Positions 1-5,809 of a stretch of 7,618 bases of DNA are shown here, one piece after another. The DNA is from Candidatus Atribacteria bacterium 1244-E10-H5-B2. Its GTDB lineage: Bacteria; Atribacterota; JS1; SB-45; 34-128. Both the position numbers and the translations under genes were made by a program. Where the stretch lies: the NCBI GenBank assembly GCA_003575245.1, contig NMQN01000051.1:1-7618 (forward strand). The letters are read 5' to 3'. Numbering within the stretch: position 1 is the first letter of the stretch; each line of letters begins with the position of its first letter. The notes beneath the pieces are model-generated. The model saw only the letters and a list, made by a program, of their open reading frames with translations. It did not search any database and had not been told where the DNA came from.

Positions 1-43
1 AATAGATTTTAATTTCCCTCAACCTAAATATCCTTATTTTAAA
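1..43. repeat. Inverted copy of 616-658 at the window edge
   Basis: The reverse complement of positions 1-43 matches 616-658 base for base, and the match stops at position 44. The copied segment is internal portal coding sequence (around residues 351-364, IDFNFPQP and following), here read on the plus strand. It supplies the portal's apparent stop codon. An exact inverted copy at a contig edge is typical of multiple-displacement-amplification or assembly chimeras, though a real inversion breakpoint cannot be excluded. Confidence 0.9.
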
Positions 44-1707
44 ATGGCATCTCTTGCTATCCCAGCGATCCAGAAAGATTTATTTTTTAGATATTGCAAT
101 GCTTTATCTGGGGGCAACCCCACAAATCTTCTAATCTTTAATTCGCTTTCTACTTCATTCATGCCATATCTAAATAATTCTTGTAGCCAGTTCTTGACAC
201 TATCTCTAAATTCGCCTACATAAGATAGCTGTAATTTTTCCACTTCCCGGGCATTCTGGGATTCCATTATCTTGGCTTTAATAATTGATTTTTTAAGTGC
301 CTCCTTTTGCCTAGTTAAAATCTCTCCAAGTTCCTCTTTAGCTTTCACTTCAAAGTTATCTAAATTCTTAACTATCCTGGTAAAATTACATTTCTTTTCA
401 TACTGATTAGTTTGTCTTTTTAGCTTGGCCTGATAATCTTCTTTAAAGCCCACACCTTTAGGTTTAGGTTTAGGTAAAACTATCCCCTCTTCTTTGGCCG
501 GTATTTTAAGAAATCCCCGGACCCATTCTTCCTCTGCATTGATCAGCCCTGCATCAACCAACATTTTAGCGATTTTAGCCTTTGCTTCCTGATCCTCTTT
601 AATAAGAGATTCAAATTTAAAATAAGGATATTTAGGTTGAGGGAAATTAAAATCTATTAACCGTTTTATAACCTGTTCCCGGACTATGGTATCTTCGGTT
701 TCTGCACCTAAATAATCAAGGACATAAATAAAGATATCGAAATGAGTTTTAGAGAGTGCCCAGCTCCCTTTCTCCCCGGTATCCATTAAGAGAGTCCCTA
801 CCAATAAGGATCTTGCTATCATTGCATTATTTATATTAAAAGCATCCTTATAGCCGGCCTCTCCCCTTCTGACAGCTTCCATGAGTTCAGCCTCCAAGCC
901 TTTAGGCATAACTATCGCGGTATCGGTCTGAATATTCTTCAATATCTCTAAATATTCATCCTGTTTAATCTTAGGAGTCCCTGATTCATAACGACCTATT
1001 ACGGTGGGCTGGCCAAATTTCTCCAAAAAGATATTCCAGAATCTTTGTACAATATCATTAGAGAAATAATATCGGTAGGCAGCCCTGAAATCGCTTTCAC
1101 CATATAAGCTGTCTGCATCATCATCGTTAGGGTTATAAGCAAAGAGAATAAATTTATTTACAGGTAACTGTTTGTTCCTTCCTTCAATCAAGCCTTTTTC
1201 TAAAATATTGCCATGTTCATCACATTTAAACATATAATTTACAGCTTTCCGAACCTTGATATTATCAATACCGATCATCCCTTTGAATTCTCCGGTGGGA
1301 AGGACTTTATAATTTATCTCGGCTACTGAATAACCATCACGCATGGCATTCCATATCTTTAGAAGAGTATTATTTATATTTCCCTTCATATCAGAGAAAC
1401 AATGTTCTATAAATTCGGCCTGCCTGATTGCATCCTGATCATCCTCATCTTCCGGCCTTATATTCCAGGGTGTAGATAACCGGGCATGCTTCTTTAGCAT
1501 AAATATAGCCTTAACCTGACCATCCCGCCTCTGCATCTTTCTGTATATTTCCAAACCCTTTTTCTCTACCAAGTCATCAGGATTATAGACAGGAAGATCA
1601 CCAATGCCCCAAATATCAGTTCCGGAATGAGATATTTCACCCATCTCCGGTCTAACTAATTTCTTTATAGTGTCCTTAGTGTTTTGGAATATATCTTTTA
1701 AATCCAT
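34..1707 (-). CDS. Phage portal protein, DUF935 / Mu gp29 type; 3' end probably artificial
   Basis: Portal proteins form the dodecameric ring at one capsid vertex through which DNA is packaged and to which the tail joins. The N-terminal two thirds (about residues 35-400) reads as the DUF935/Mu gp29 family: GLEIYRKMQRRDGQVKA (51-67), WNIRP (81-85), the stretch FILFAYNPNDDDADSLYGES (186-205), WNIFLEKFGQPTVIGRY (224-240) and LLVGTLLMDTGEKGSWALSK (301-320). Residues 420-555 are a charged helical extension ending in a FWIAGIARDAI segment, which resembles the start of a MuF/gp30-like head-morphogenesis region (inference). The start has a good ribosome binding site (AAAGGGG about 6 bases before ATG). 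It follows the terminase, as expected in a packaging operon, but a terminator hairpin lies between them. The last two codons and TAA come from the 43-base inverted copy at 1-43, so the native protein is probably longer. Family call is confident; the C-terminus is not. Confidence 0.9.
   Translation of the reverse strand: MDLKDIFQNTKDTIKKLVRPEMGEISHSGTDIWGIGDLPVYNPDDLVEKKGLEIYRKMQRRDGQVKAIFMLKKHARLSTPWNIRPEDEDDQDAIRQAEFIEHCFSDMKGNINNTLLKIWNAMRDGYSVAEINYKVLPTGEFKGMIGIDNIKVRKAVNYMFKCDEHGNILEKGLIEGRNKQLPVNKFILFAYNPNDDDADSLYGESDFRAAYRYYFSNDIVQRFWNIFLEKFGQPTVIGRYESGTPKIKQDEYLEILKNIQTDTAIVMPKGLEAELMEAVRRGEAGYKDAFNINNAMIARSLLVGTLLMDTGEKGSWALSKTHFDIFIYVLDYLGAETEDTIVREQVIKRLIDFNFPQPKYPYFKFESLIKEDQEAKAKIAKMLVDAGLINAEEEWVRGFLKIPAKEEGIVLPKPKPKGVGFKEDYQAKLKRQTNQYEKKCNFTRIVKNLDNFEVKAKEELGEILTRQKEALKKSIIKAKIMESQNAREVEKLQLSYVGEFRDSVKNWLQELFRYGMNEVESELKIRRFVGLPPDKALQYLKNKSFWIAGIARDAILK
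616..658. repeat. Internal partner of the terminal inverted repeat
   Basis: This segment sits inside the portal reading frame and encodes residues near FNFPQPKYPYFK. It is in its natural coding context, so it is probably the source and positions 1-43 the displaced copy. Confidence 0.85.
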
Positions 1708-1720
1708 GAATCCCCTTTAG

Positions 1721-1776
1721 AAATAAAAAAAGAGAGCCAAACAAGAAGTATTTTAAACTTCTCATTTTGGCTCTCT
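1721..1776 (-). terminator. Rho-independent terminator or attenuator between terminase and portal
   Basis: An 11-bp outer stem pairs 1731-1741 with 1766-1776 (AGAGAGCCAAA / TTTGGCTCTCT). A 6-bp inner stem pairs 1744-1749 with 1757-1762. On the minus strand the hairpin is followed directly by TTTTTTTATTT, the standard intrinsic terminator layout. It ends only a few bases before the portal ribosome binding site. It therefore either ends the terminase transcript or sets the level of portal expression by partial read-through. Confidence 0.8.
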
Positions 1777-1836
1777 GTGATTAATCAAATCGTCAAGTAT
1801 ATTCCGGTGCTCGAATAAGAATATTTATTTTTTTTC

Positions 1837-1865
1837 AGAATAACATAAAACTATTTATTAATCAA
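1837..1865 (-). promoter_or_regulatory. Possible sigma-70-type promoter in the terminase-portal leader
   Basis: On the minus strand, TTGATT (1865-1860) is separated by 17 bases from TATTCT (1842-1837). Each hexamer matches consensus at 4 of 6 positions. A transcript from here would enter the portal through the terminator hairpin. In sequence this AT-rich such matches arise by chance, so this is only a candidate. Confidence 0.3.
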
Positions 1866-1900
1866 TTTTTAATTCACATAATAATAATTATGAATCCTCT

Positions 1901-3427
1901 TTACCAATCTTGTTCGGCACTTGGTCGTTTCCCGGCACCTTTCCCTTCGATTATAGACTCCGATTCTTCCAGGGCAGTTACCGCGCCATAACTGGCCATA
2001 GCCAGACTGATAGCTAAATCAATTTTTTTAGTCCCCGATTTTTTAACAATCCTCCAACCCCTGGTAGAATAGATCACTTTACAATTGATAAGGGATTGCC
2101 TGATTTCTTCCGATTCATAGAAATTTATCCCCTGGCTTTTAATTAGGTTAAAAAGGCATTGAGAGAAGGCTATACAATTTCCCTGAGTCTGAGGCAATTC
2201 CACCATATTTATCTTTTCTTTTTTAAGATCTTGGCTCAATTGAATGGCCTGATAGGGATCGAAGTATAAACTTTGAATATCATAAATCTTAGATAATTCG
2301 ATTAAATATCTTTTGACATCATCAAATTGTAATTCTTCTGTTTCCAATGGAATATAAACTTTGTGGTCCACCGAAAAAATTTTATTATTAAATTTCCCTA
2401 CACCACAAATAGCGGTATAGTCGTTTCTATATCCCACATCAAGCCCCACCCATATAGGAATTTTTATCTTCGGTTTTTGGATTAATTTATAATCGATACA
2501 AGCTCTAAAATCTTCATCAGTTATAAAAGAATCTTCTTCGCTTACCCATAAATTTTTATGAAGTCGTTTAAACAAATTGGGCCTCATGCCCGGCTTATGC
2601 TCCTGAGAATCAAGATATTTCTTCGTTACAAAAGAAGAAGGATTGGCCTCTTTTCCCTGTTTGATATAGAAATAGCTTTCCGGAGTATTGCCTTTTTTTG
2701 ATTCTTTAACCAGATCCCACAAAATACCCTCTTCTGACCTTCCCGCGGTAGAGGTTACCAAAATTAAAGGGTTTTCATAAGTCGGGGATAATTGCAGTTC
2801 TTCAAAAAAGAATCTTAGGGAATCTGTATCAAAAGAGGCCAATTCGTCAATACAAATTAACAGGCAATTAAGTCCAGCGCTTGACCGGTAAGATGAACTC
2901 AGACATCTTAAAATTGAGCCAGTCTTAATCTTTTCGATATAATCAGCATGGATTCGGCATTGTTTATTGAGTTTAGGATTCTTCCTGATCATAGAAACAA
3001 TCTTCCGGTAAGTGATAAAGCTGGATTGGTCTTTGCTATTGGAGCAAATATAGATCTCTCCAGACTCCTGGCAGATTAAAAACCAACTCAAAACTATTGC
3101 CGAAAAGGTAGATTTACCATTCTTCTTGGCCAGGCTTACGACAATCAACCGGGGCCTGTTCTCATAGAAGCAATCTGTAAAAATTTCTCGTTCCCAGCCC
3201 TGGAGCCTAATCAATTGTTCCTTTTTCTCCGGTAGATAGACCTCTTTTTCTGCAAATTGAATTATATCCCTTTGATATTCCGGGATAGAAAAATCCTTAC
3301 TTTCCCCGGTCTTTGCTCCCTCTGGCCATCTCTTATCGGGGAGTAAATTTTTAAGTTTCTTTTCTTCAGCTTCCGGACTATTAGCTAGATAGCTTGACTT
3401 CGGTCTAAACTTTTTATTTTTAGCCAT
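1901..3427 (-). CDS. terL: Phage terminase large subunit
   Basis: This is the packaging motor ATPase and headful or cos nuclease, which cuts concatemeric phage DNA and pumps it through the portal. At 508 residues it has normal family length. The ATPase domain shows a Walker A variant SLAKKNGKST (98-107), Walker B LLICIDE (189-195, with catalytic Glu195) and the coupling motif LVTSTAG (223-229). The RNase H-like nuclease shows GLDVGYRND with Asp330, YFDP with Asp390, and KIDLAISLAMA with Asp470, giving the expected acidic triad. The start is set by a strong AAGGAGG about 11 bases upstream of ATG. It lies 45 bases after a 33-residue microprotein and upstream of the portal, the normal packaging order, except that no intact small terminase is visible. 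Function is confident; whether packaging is cos or pac type cannot be read. Confidence 0.95.
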   Translation of the reverse strand: MAKNKKFRPKSSYLANSPEAEEKKLKNLLPDKRWPEGAKTGESKDFSIPEYQRDIIQFAEKEVYLPEKKEQLIRLQGWEREIFTDCFYENRPRLIVVSLAKKNGKSTFSAIVLSWFLICQESGEIYICSNSKDQSSFITYRKIVSMIRKNPKLNKQCRIHADYIEKIKTGSILRCLSSSYRSSAGLNCLLICIDELASFDTDSLRFFFEELQLSPTYENPLILVTSTAGRSEEGILWDLVKESKKGNTPESYFYIKQGKEANPSSFVTKKYLDSQEHKPGMRPNLFKRLHKNLWVSEEDSFITDEDFRACIDYKLIQKPKIKIPIWVGLDVGYRNDYTAICGVGKFNNKIFSVDHKVYIPLETEELQFDDVKRYLIELSKIYDIQSLYFDPYQAIQLSQDLKKEKINMVELPQTQGNCIAFSQCLFNLIKSQGINFYESEEIRQSLINCKVIYSTRGWRIVKKSGTKKIDLAISLAMASYGAVTALEESESIIEGKGAGKRPSAEQDW

Positions 3428-3472
3428 ATTAATTAATCCACCTCCTTTCCTTTAAACGGATAAAACACGGGA

Positions 3473-3574
3473 CTATATCGGTTTCCACCAACATTCGTGG
3501 CCCCATATTATATTACCATCATCAAGCGTAATTTTAACAAATATACTATCCACCAGTTCTGCTTTCCCAGACAT
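3473..3574 (-). CDS. 33-residue conserved-looking phage microprotein
   Basis: The frame encodes MSGKAELVDSIFVKITLDDG followed by NIIWGHECWWKPI. The ATG is preceded by AAGGGAG at ideal spacing, and that site overlaps the recombinase stop codon, so translation is probably coupled: the ATG lies 11 bases after the upstream gene's last base. It ends 45 bases before the terminase start. The composition (Trp-Trp, Cys, His, an alternating beta-like segment IFVKITLDDGNIIWG) looks like a small folded beta domain rather than random AT-rich sequence. No function is recognised. The HxCWW end could bind a metal, but that is speculation. Confidence 0.65.
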   Translation of the reverse strand: MSGKAELVDSIFVKITLDDGNIIWGHECWWKPI

Positions 3575-3585
3575 TCTAATCTCCC

Positions 3586-4164
3586 TTATATCCCAAATCC
3601 GTTAATGACCTCTTTATTCTCGTCATCATCAATCCCGATATATCTGAAAGTTACTTTAATATTCCGGTGGTTCAATAGGTTAGAAATCCTCTCGATACTG
3701 ATTCCCTGCTTTCGCAAGTGATAGCCAAAGGTCTTTCTAAGTGTATGGCCTCCAACCTTATGCTTGATTCCGACTTCCCGGCACCAGGAATTTATTAACT
3801 GATAGGCTCTGATTCGGGTAATTGGCCTGTTCTTTTTTGATTTCTCGTTAGTGAATAGATATTGGTCCAGGTCAAATATACCGGTCTTTTTTAGATAATG
3901 ATTCAAGGCATCTTTAATCTGCTTATTAAAGAAAACCTTCCGGATCTTTCCGGTCTTCTGCTCTTTGATATCTAAATGGTCTCTTAGATCTCCCTTGCTG
4001 TCTTTAACATTTGTGAGTTTCAGGGATAATATATCCCCAATCCTTAGGCCGGAGTTAATACCAAAGACAAATAACAGATAATCCCGGGGATTTTTCTGCC
4101 GGTATAAGTTTCCCCTGATCTGATTTATTCGATTTTCTGACCTGATCGGCTCAACGATATTCAT
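3586..4164 (-). CDS. Tyrosine recombinase, catalytic domain only
   Basis: This is a site-specific DNA recombinase of the integrase/Xer class. All catalytic residues are visible: Arg41 in SGLRIGDIL, Lys70 in the beta-hairpin KEQKTGK, His140 and Arg143 in HTLRKTFGYH, His166 in LLNHRNIKVT, and nucleophile Tyr175 in FRYIGI. At 192 residues it lacks the N-terminal arm-binding and core-binding domains of typical phage integrases, so in size it resembles FimB/FimE-type inversion recombinases. The start has an excellent ribosome binding site (AGGAGG). It heads the packaging module rather than sitting by a repressor, which suggests it may not be a classical lysogeny integrase. It could resolve multimers, invert a switch or act on the palindromic site upstream (inference). 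An intact catalytic core is clear; the biological role is open. Confidence 0.93.
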   Translation of the reverse strand: MNIVEPIRSENRINQIRGNLYRQKNPRDYLLFVFGINSGLRIGDILSLKLTNVKDSKGDLRDHLDIKEQKTGKIRKVFFNKQIKDALNHYLKKTGIFDLDQYLFTNEKSKKNRPITRIRAYQLINSWCREVGIKHKVGGHTLRKTFGYHLRKQGISIERISNLLNHRNIKVTFRYIGIDDDENKEVINGFGI

Positions 4165-4185
4165 AACTTTTTTACCTCCTATATT

Positions 4186-4303
4186 TGCTTAATCTATCTG
4201 ACTAAATTTTAACATAGGTATAATAAAAAAACAATATTGTATCAAAATAAATTCAATTATTCTGTAATCCCTATTTTGTATAGCTTTTGGAATTATACAC
4301 AAT
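4186..4303. repeat. Promoter-proximal direct repeat, copy A
   Basis: It begins with TGCTTAATCTATCTGA (4186-4201), passes a diverged middle with an AACATAGG segment, and ends with AATTATACACAAT (4291-4303). The same start, middle and end motifs recur in the same order and at nearly the same spacing (89 versus 92 bases between the shared ends) at 4564-4684. It lies just upstream of the recombinase and contains the candidate promoter. Confidence 0.55.
4206..4234 (-). promoter_or_regulatory. Candidate promoter for recombinase-terminase transcription
   Basis: On the minus strand, TTGTTT (4234-4229) lies 17 bases before an extended -10, TGTTAAAAT, whose hexamer TAAAAT is at 4211-4206. This sits about 40 bases upstream of the recombinase start. 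An alternative overlapping pair is TTGATA (4245-4240) with TATACC (4222-4217), also 17 bases apart. A related but weaker block occurs upstream at 4564-4684. Confidence 0.5.
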
Positions 4304-4314
4304 ACACATTGTGT
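4292..4314 (-). promoter_or_regulatory. Operator-like inverted repeat overlapping a TATAAT box
   Basis: ACACAAT (4297-4303) and ATTGTGT (4308-4314) form a perfect 7-bp inverted repeat with a 4-base centre. On the minus strand it abuts and slightly overlaps TATAAT (4297-4292). That arrangement suits a dimeric repressor covering a -10 element, but no convincing -35 is present at the right distance. The repressor is not identified. Confidence 0.4.
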
Positions 4315-4360
4315 TAAATACAAATCTCTCCGGATCATACTAAAAAATTAAATTATTCGT

Positions 4361-4372
4361 AGCCTCTCCGAT
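4361..4372 (+). repeat. Single 12-base motif copy (one mismatch)
   Basis: AGCCTCTCCGAT differs at one base from the arm AGCCACTCCGAT of the 34-base palindrome. It has the same orientation as the left arm and no partner arm at an 8-base distance. Confidence 0.5.
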
Positions 4373-4428
4373 TGATGAAAAAGTTTTTATAGACTCCTTT
4401 TTGGCCTTTTATCAAAAATAACTTAATG

Positions 4429-4440
4429 AGCCACTCCGAT
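4429..4440 (+). repeat. Single 12-base motif copy (exact)
   Basis: AGCCACTCCGAT is identical to the palindrome's left arm and begins 28 bases before it. The match extends to a thirteenth base, A4441. No matching inverted arm follows after eight bases, so it is a half-site or a binding-site copy. Confidence 0.6.
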
Positions 4441-4456
4441 AAACTTTTTGCGCTAG

Positions 4457-4490
4457 AGCCACTCCGATATTTTTTTTTATCGGAGTGGCT
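4457..4490. repeat. 34-base lox-like palindrome, 13-8-13
   Basis: Arm 4457-4469 (AGCCACTCCGATA) is the exact inverse of arm 4478-4490, separated by eight T residues. The dimensions equal those of Cre/lox and are close to Xer/dif-type core sites. Neither flank carries a T-run after the hairpin on either strand, so it is not an intrinsic terminator. It lies about 290 bases upstream of the catalytic-only tyrosine recombinase. Recombination use is inference; a protein-binding palindrome or an RNA hairpin are alternatives. Confidence 0.55.
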
Positions 4491-4550
4491 ATCTTTGTAA
4501 CCCTTATAAATTAACGATTTTATTTTTTCGATTTTTTCCCTGTTTTAGCT

Positions 4551-4562
4551 ATCGGAGTAGCT
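4551..4562 (-). repeat. Single 12-base motif copy, opposite orientation (one mismatch)
   Basis: ATCGGAGTAGCT is the inverse orientation of the arm with one change (A for G). With the plus-oriented copies at 4361, 4429 and 4457 it bounds a segment of roughly 60-180 bases with inverted repeats at its ends. Confidence 0.55.
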
Positions 4563-4563
4563 C

Positions 4564-4684
4564 TGCTTAATCTATCTGAAAAATATGTAATATAGGTTAA
4601 AATAAAAATCAGAATATCCCTTTTTATTTATTTCCATATACCCTAAAATTGTTATTTTATAAGACTTTCGTAATTATACACAAT
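4564..4684. repeat. Promoter-proximal direct repeat, copy B
   Basis: It shares an exact 16-base start (TGCTTAATCTATCTGA, 4564-4579) and an exact 13-base end (AATTATACACAAT, 4672-4684) with copy A, around a diverged middle (AATATAGG here, AACATAGG in A). It lacks the complete inverted repeat of copy A. A shorter match to the first motif (ATAATCTATCT) occurs near 4976-4986. Confidence 0.55.
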
Positions 4685-4836
4685 CACTATTATATCGAAT
4701 AAGAAAAAATCAAAAAAACCCTGTTTTTGGTAAGATTCTATATCCGGTTTTCAGGCCTTAAATTGCCTTTTTATTTAACAAAAGCATCTTTTTCAATTCA
4801 CATTCCTACAATTACCCAATTAGAACAAAGAATTTA

Positions 4837-4986
4837 CTAGATTTTGGCTATCTTCTTGCTAATTTCTTCAACAACATTTACATTTACCGCTTATTCCTTT
4901 CCATAAAACAAAATAGCCAGACTAAAAAGTAATTTCTGCTTTTTTAATCTGGCGATCTGGTCGCTCTGTAACTTATAATCTATCTA
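4837..4986 (-). pseudogene. Possible remnant of a small terminase-like gene
   Basis: After a TAG at 4986-4984, the minus strand reads IDYKLQSDQIARLKKQKLLF then SLAILFYGKE, a stop (TAA 4893-4891), and AVNVNVVEEISKKIAKI before a second stop at 4839-4837. The pattern of charged helix, KL-x-L-A-x-x-x-G-K, then a hydrophobic VxVxVVEEI stretch resembles the helix and linker of Nu1-like small terminases. The region is upstream of terL where that gene is often found. There is no ATG or ribosome binding site, and the frame is broken. The resemblance is by eye only, so this is a weak call. Confidence 0.22.
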
Positions 4987-5032
4987 ATGCTTAAATCATC
5001 ACACAATAATCATAGCATTTCCGATTACCTAT

Positions 5033-5227
5033 TTATTTTATTTTCACTATTATTTTTTCGAATAATTCAGTATAAATTAAATTTATGGTCCCACACCTGG
5101 AACATTTAATCTCAATTATTTTTGCCTCATTAGTAATTATATCAAATCCAGGTATTCCACTGACTAATTTTCTATTGCAGGGTTCCCCCCGATATATTCC
5201 TATGCACCTTATCTCTGATTTTTCGAT
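5033..5227 (-). CDS. Com-like small zinc ribbon, start codon unclear
   Basis: From the codon at 5227 the frame encodes EKSEIRC, a CNRKL segment and IIEIKCSRCGTINLIYTELF, then a lysine-rich tail. With the first codon counted as residue 1, the cysteines are Cys8, Cys17, Cys42 and Cys45. The EIRC...CNRKL...EIKCxRCgxIN layout matches the Mu Com family, which in Mu binds mom mRNA and activates its translation. The expected start falls at ATC (5227-5225), nine bases after AAAGGTG; there is no ATG, GTG or TTG at the right place. An ATG lies in frame at 5275, but a TGA (5236-5234) interrupts it. Possible explanations are a rare start codon, a start-codon mutation or a base error. Family recognition is moderate; whether it is expressed is uncertain. 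Confidence 0.6.
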   Translation of the reverse strand: MEKSEIRCIGIYRGEPCNRKLVSGIPGFDIITNEAKIIEIKCSRCGTINLIYTELFEKIIVKIK

Positions 5228-5346
5228 ATTAAGTCACACCTTTATATCGCTATTCCATCCCCCTTTTATTTTCATTTAGAAATCAAACTGCCCAATGCTT
5301 TTTCAATATAATTATATCCTTATATTCGGGAAAAGTCTATTTTTAA

Positions 5347-5357
5347 ATCACCACCTC
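5347..5357 (-). promoter_or_regulatory. Orphan ribosome binding site after RNA element 1
   Basis: GAGGTGGTGAT lies 14 bases after stem 2. It closely matches the AAGGTGGTGAT that precedes the 81-residue gene, but here the position where ATG would be expected reads AAAAATA, and every local frame ends within about ten codons. It is probably a vestige of a lost small gene. Confidence 0.4.
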
Positions 5358-5370
5358 AATTATATAATAA

Positions 5371-5463
5371 ACCTGCTCCCCGGAAGAAGATATTCCAAAA
5401 AAACCAGAGAGCAGGTAATCGGCAACCCGGAGAACTCTGGAGAGAAAGCCGGATTACCGGGAT
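5371..5463 (-). ncRNA. Repeated two-stem RNA element, copy 1
   Basis: Read on the minus strand, stem 1 pairs AUCCGG (5454-5449) with CCGGGU (5430-5425). Stem 2 is 13 bp, pairing 5416-5404 (ACCUGCUCUCUGG) with 5383-5371. Two of the stem 2 pairs are U-G wobbles that would be A-C mismatches on the plus strand, which fixes the strand. The apical part can form a small GGAA/UUCC hairpin. It starts 8 bases after the stop of the 29-residue gene. No T-run follows stem 2, so it is not a terminator. Confidence 0.7.
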
Positions 5464-5470
5464 TTCATTT

Positions 5471-5560
5471 TTATTTCCACTTCATTTTACTGCCCAAATT
5501 ATTTAAGGTAAAATCGGCAATAACTTGGTATAATTTGATTATAAATTTTTTAATAGCCAT
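5471..5560 (-). CDS. 29-residue peptide coupled to the upstream gene
   Basis: The frame encodes MAIKKFIIKLYQVIADFTLN then NLGSKMKWK. Its ATG overlaps the TGA of the 81-residue gene as TGATG, a classic translational-coupling junction, and GAGGCGGTGAG provides a ribosome binding site inside the upstream gene. The first twenty residues form a basic, hydrophobic helix that could associate with membrane. The gene ends 8 bases before RNA element 1. No family is recognised. Confidence 0.5.
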   Translation of the reverse strand: MAIKKFIIKLYQVIADFTLNNLGSKMKWK

Positions 5561-5805
5561 CAGCTCACCGCCTCTAAATTTTTTCTCCGTTCATTCCTGA
5601 ACATCTTTTTCTTATTGACTCTTCTATCCTTTTGGAAAGTTATATAGGGAATATCAATAATTTCTCCGGTAACTATCCTCTCCTTGACTTTTTCAAGATT
5701 AGTGAAATACAATCTCAACCGCCTCTTACAACTTTCAAAGGTAACTATAGAAGTATAACTGGCAAAGTTCTCGGCATTGTCTTTAAGTATCCTAACCACT
5801 AACAT
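5560..5805 (-). CDS. 81-residue basic hypothetical phage protein
   Basis: The start ATG follows AAGGTGGTGAT with good spacing, and the stop overlaps the next small gene. The sequence (MLVVRILKDNAENFASYTSI at the start, KKKMFRNERRKNLEAVS at the end) has a mixed alpha/beta appearance in the first 55 residues and a strongly basic tail, which could contact nucleic acid. No domain is recognised. Its position within a run of tightly spaced minus-strand genes supports expression. The upstream 45-residue gene ends inside its ribosome binding site, so all three small genes here are probably translated together. Confidence 0.7.
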   Translation of the reverse strand: MLVVRILKDNAENFASYTSIVTFESCKRRLRLYFTNLEKVKERIVTGEIIDIPYITFQKDRRVNKKKMFRNERRKNLEAVS

Positions 5806-5809
5806 CAGA

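Larger units (their letters stand above)
4165..5032. other. Long regulatory or decayed intergenic region
   Basis: About 870 bases separate the Com-like gene from the recombinase, unusually long for a phage. No frame here combines a plausible start, a ribosome binding site and a recognisable product. It contains two related promoter-like blocks, an operator-like inverted repeat, five copies of a 12-base motif and one or two possible gene remnants, listed separately. An origin, packaging site or invertible switch could all be located here; nothing in the sequence decides between them. Confidence 0.6.

Noticed and set aside
1799..1820. Similarity between ATATTCCGGTG here and in the recombinase gene near 3659 as a possible att pair
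   Set aside because: Only 11 bases match, the recombinase copy encodes its conserved LNHRNIK segment, and such a short match is expected by chance.
3497..3721. Plus-strand open frames here and at 5085-5279, 5295-5600, 6536-6727, 6823-7074 and 7044-7253
   Set aside because: Each overlaps a better minus-strand gene, RNA element or ribosome binding site, has no convincing ribosome binding site of its own, and reads as low-complexity Phe/Ile/Ser/Pro-rich sequence expected from the antisense of AT-rich genes.
4457..4490. The 34-base palindrome as a terminator
   Set aside because: The T-tract is in the loop, not after the stem, and neither flank has a T-run.
4361..4562. The 12-base motif cluster as a CRISPR array
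   Set aside because: Copies are too short, irregularly spaced and in both orientations, with no cas genes in the window.
5234..5236. Recoded TGA as sense throughout the phage
   Set aside because: TGA serves as the stop of the 81-, 50- and 45-residue genes in positions that make sense as gene ends, so general recoding is unlikely.
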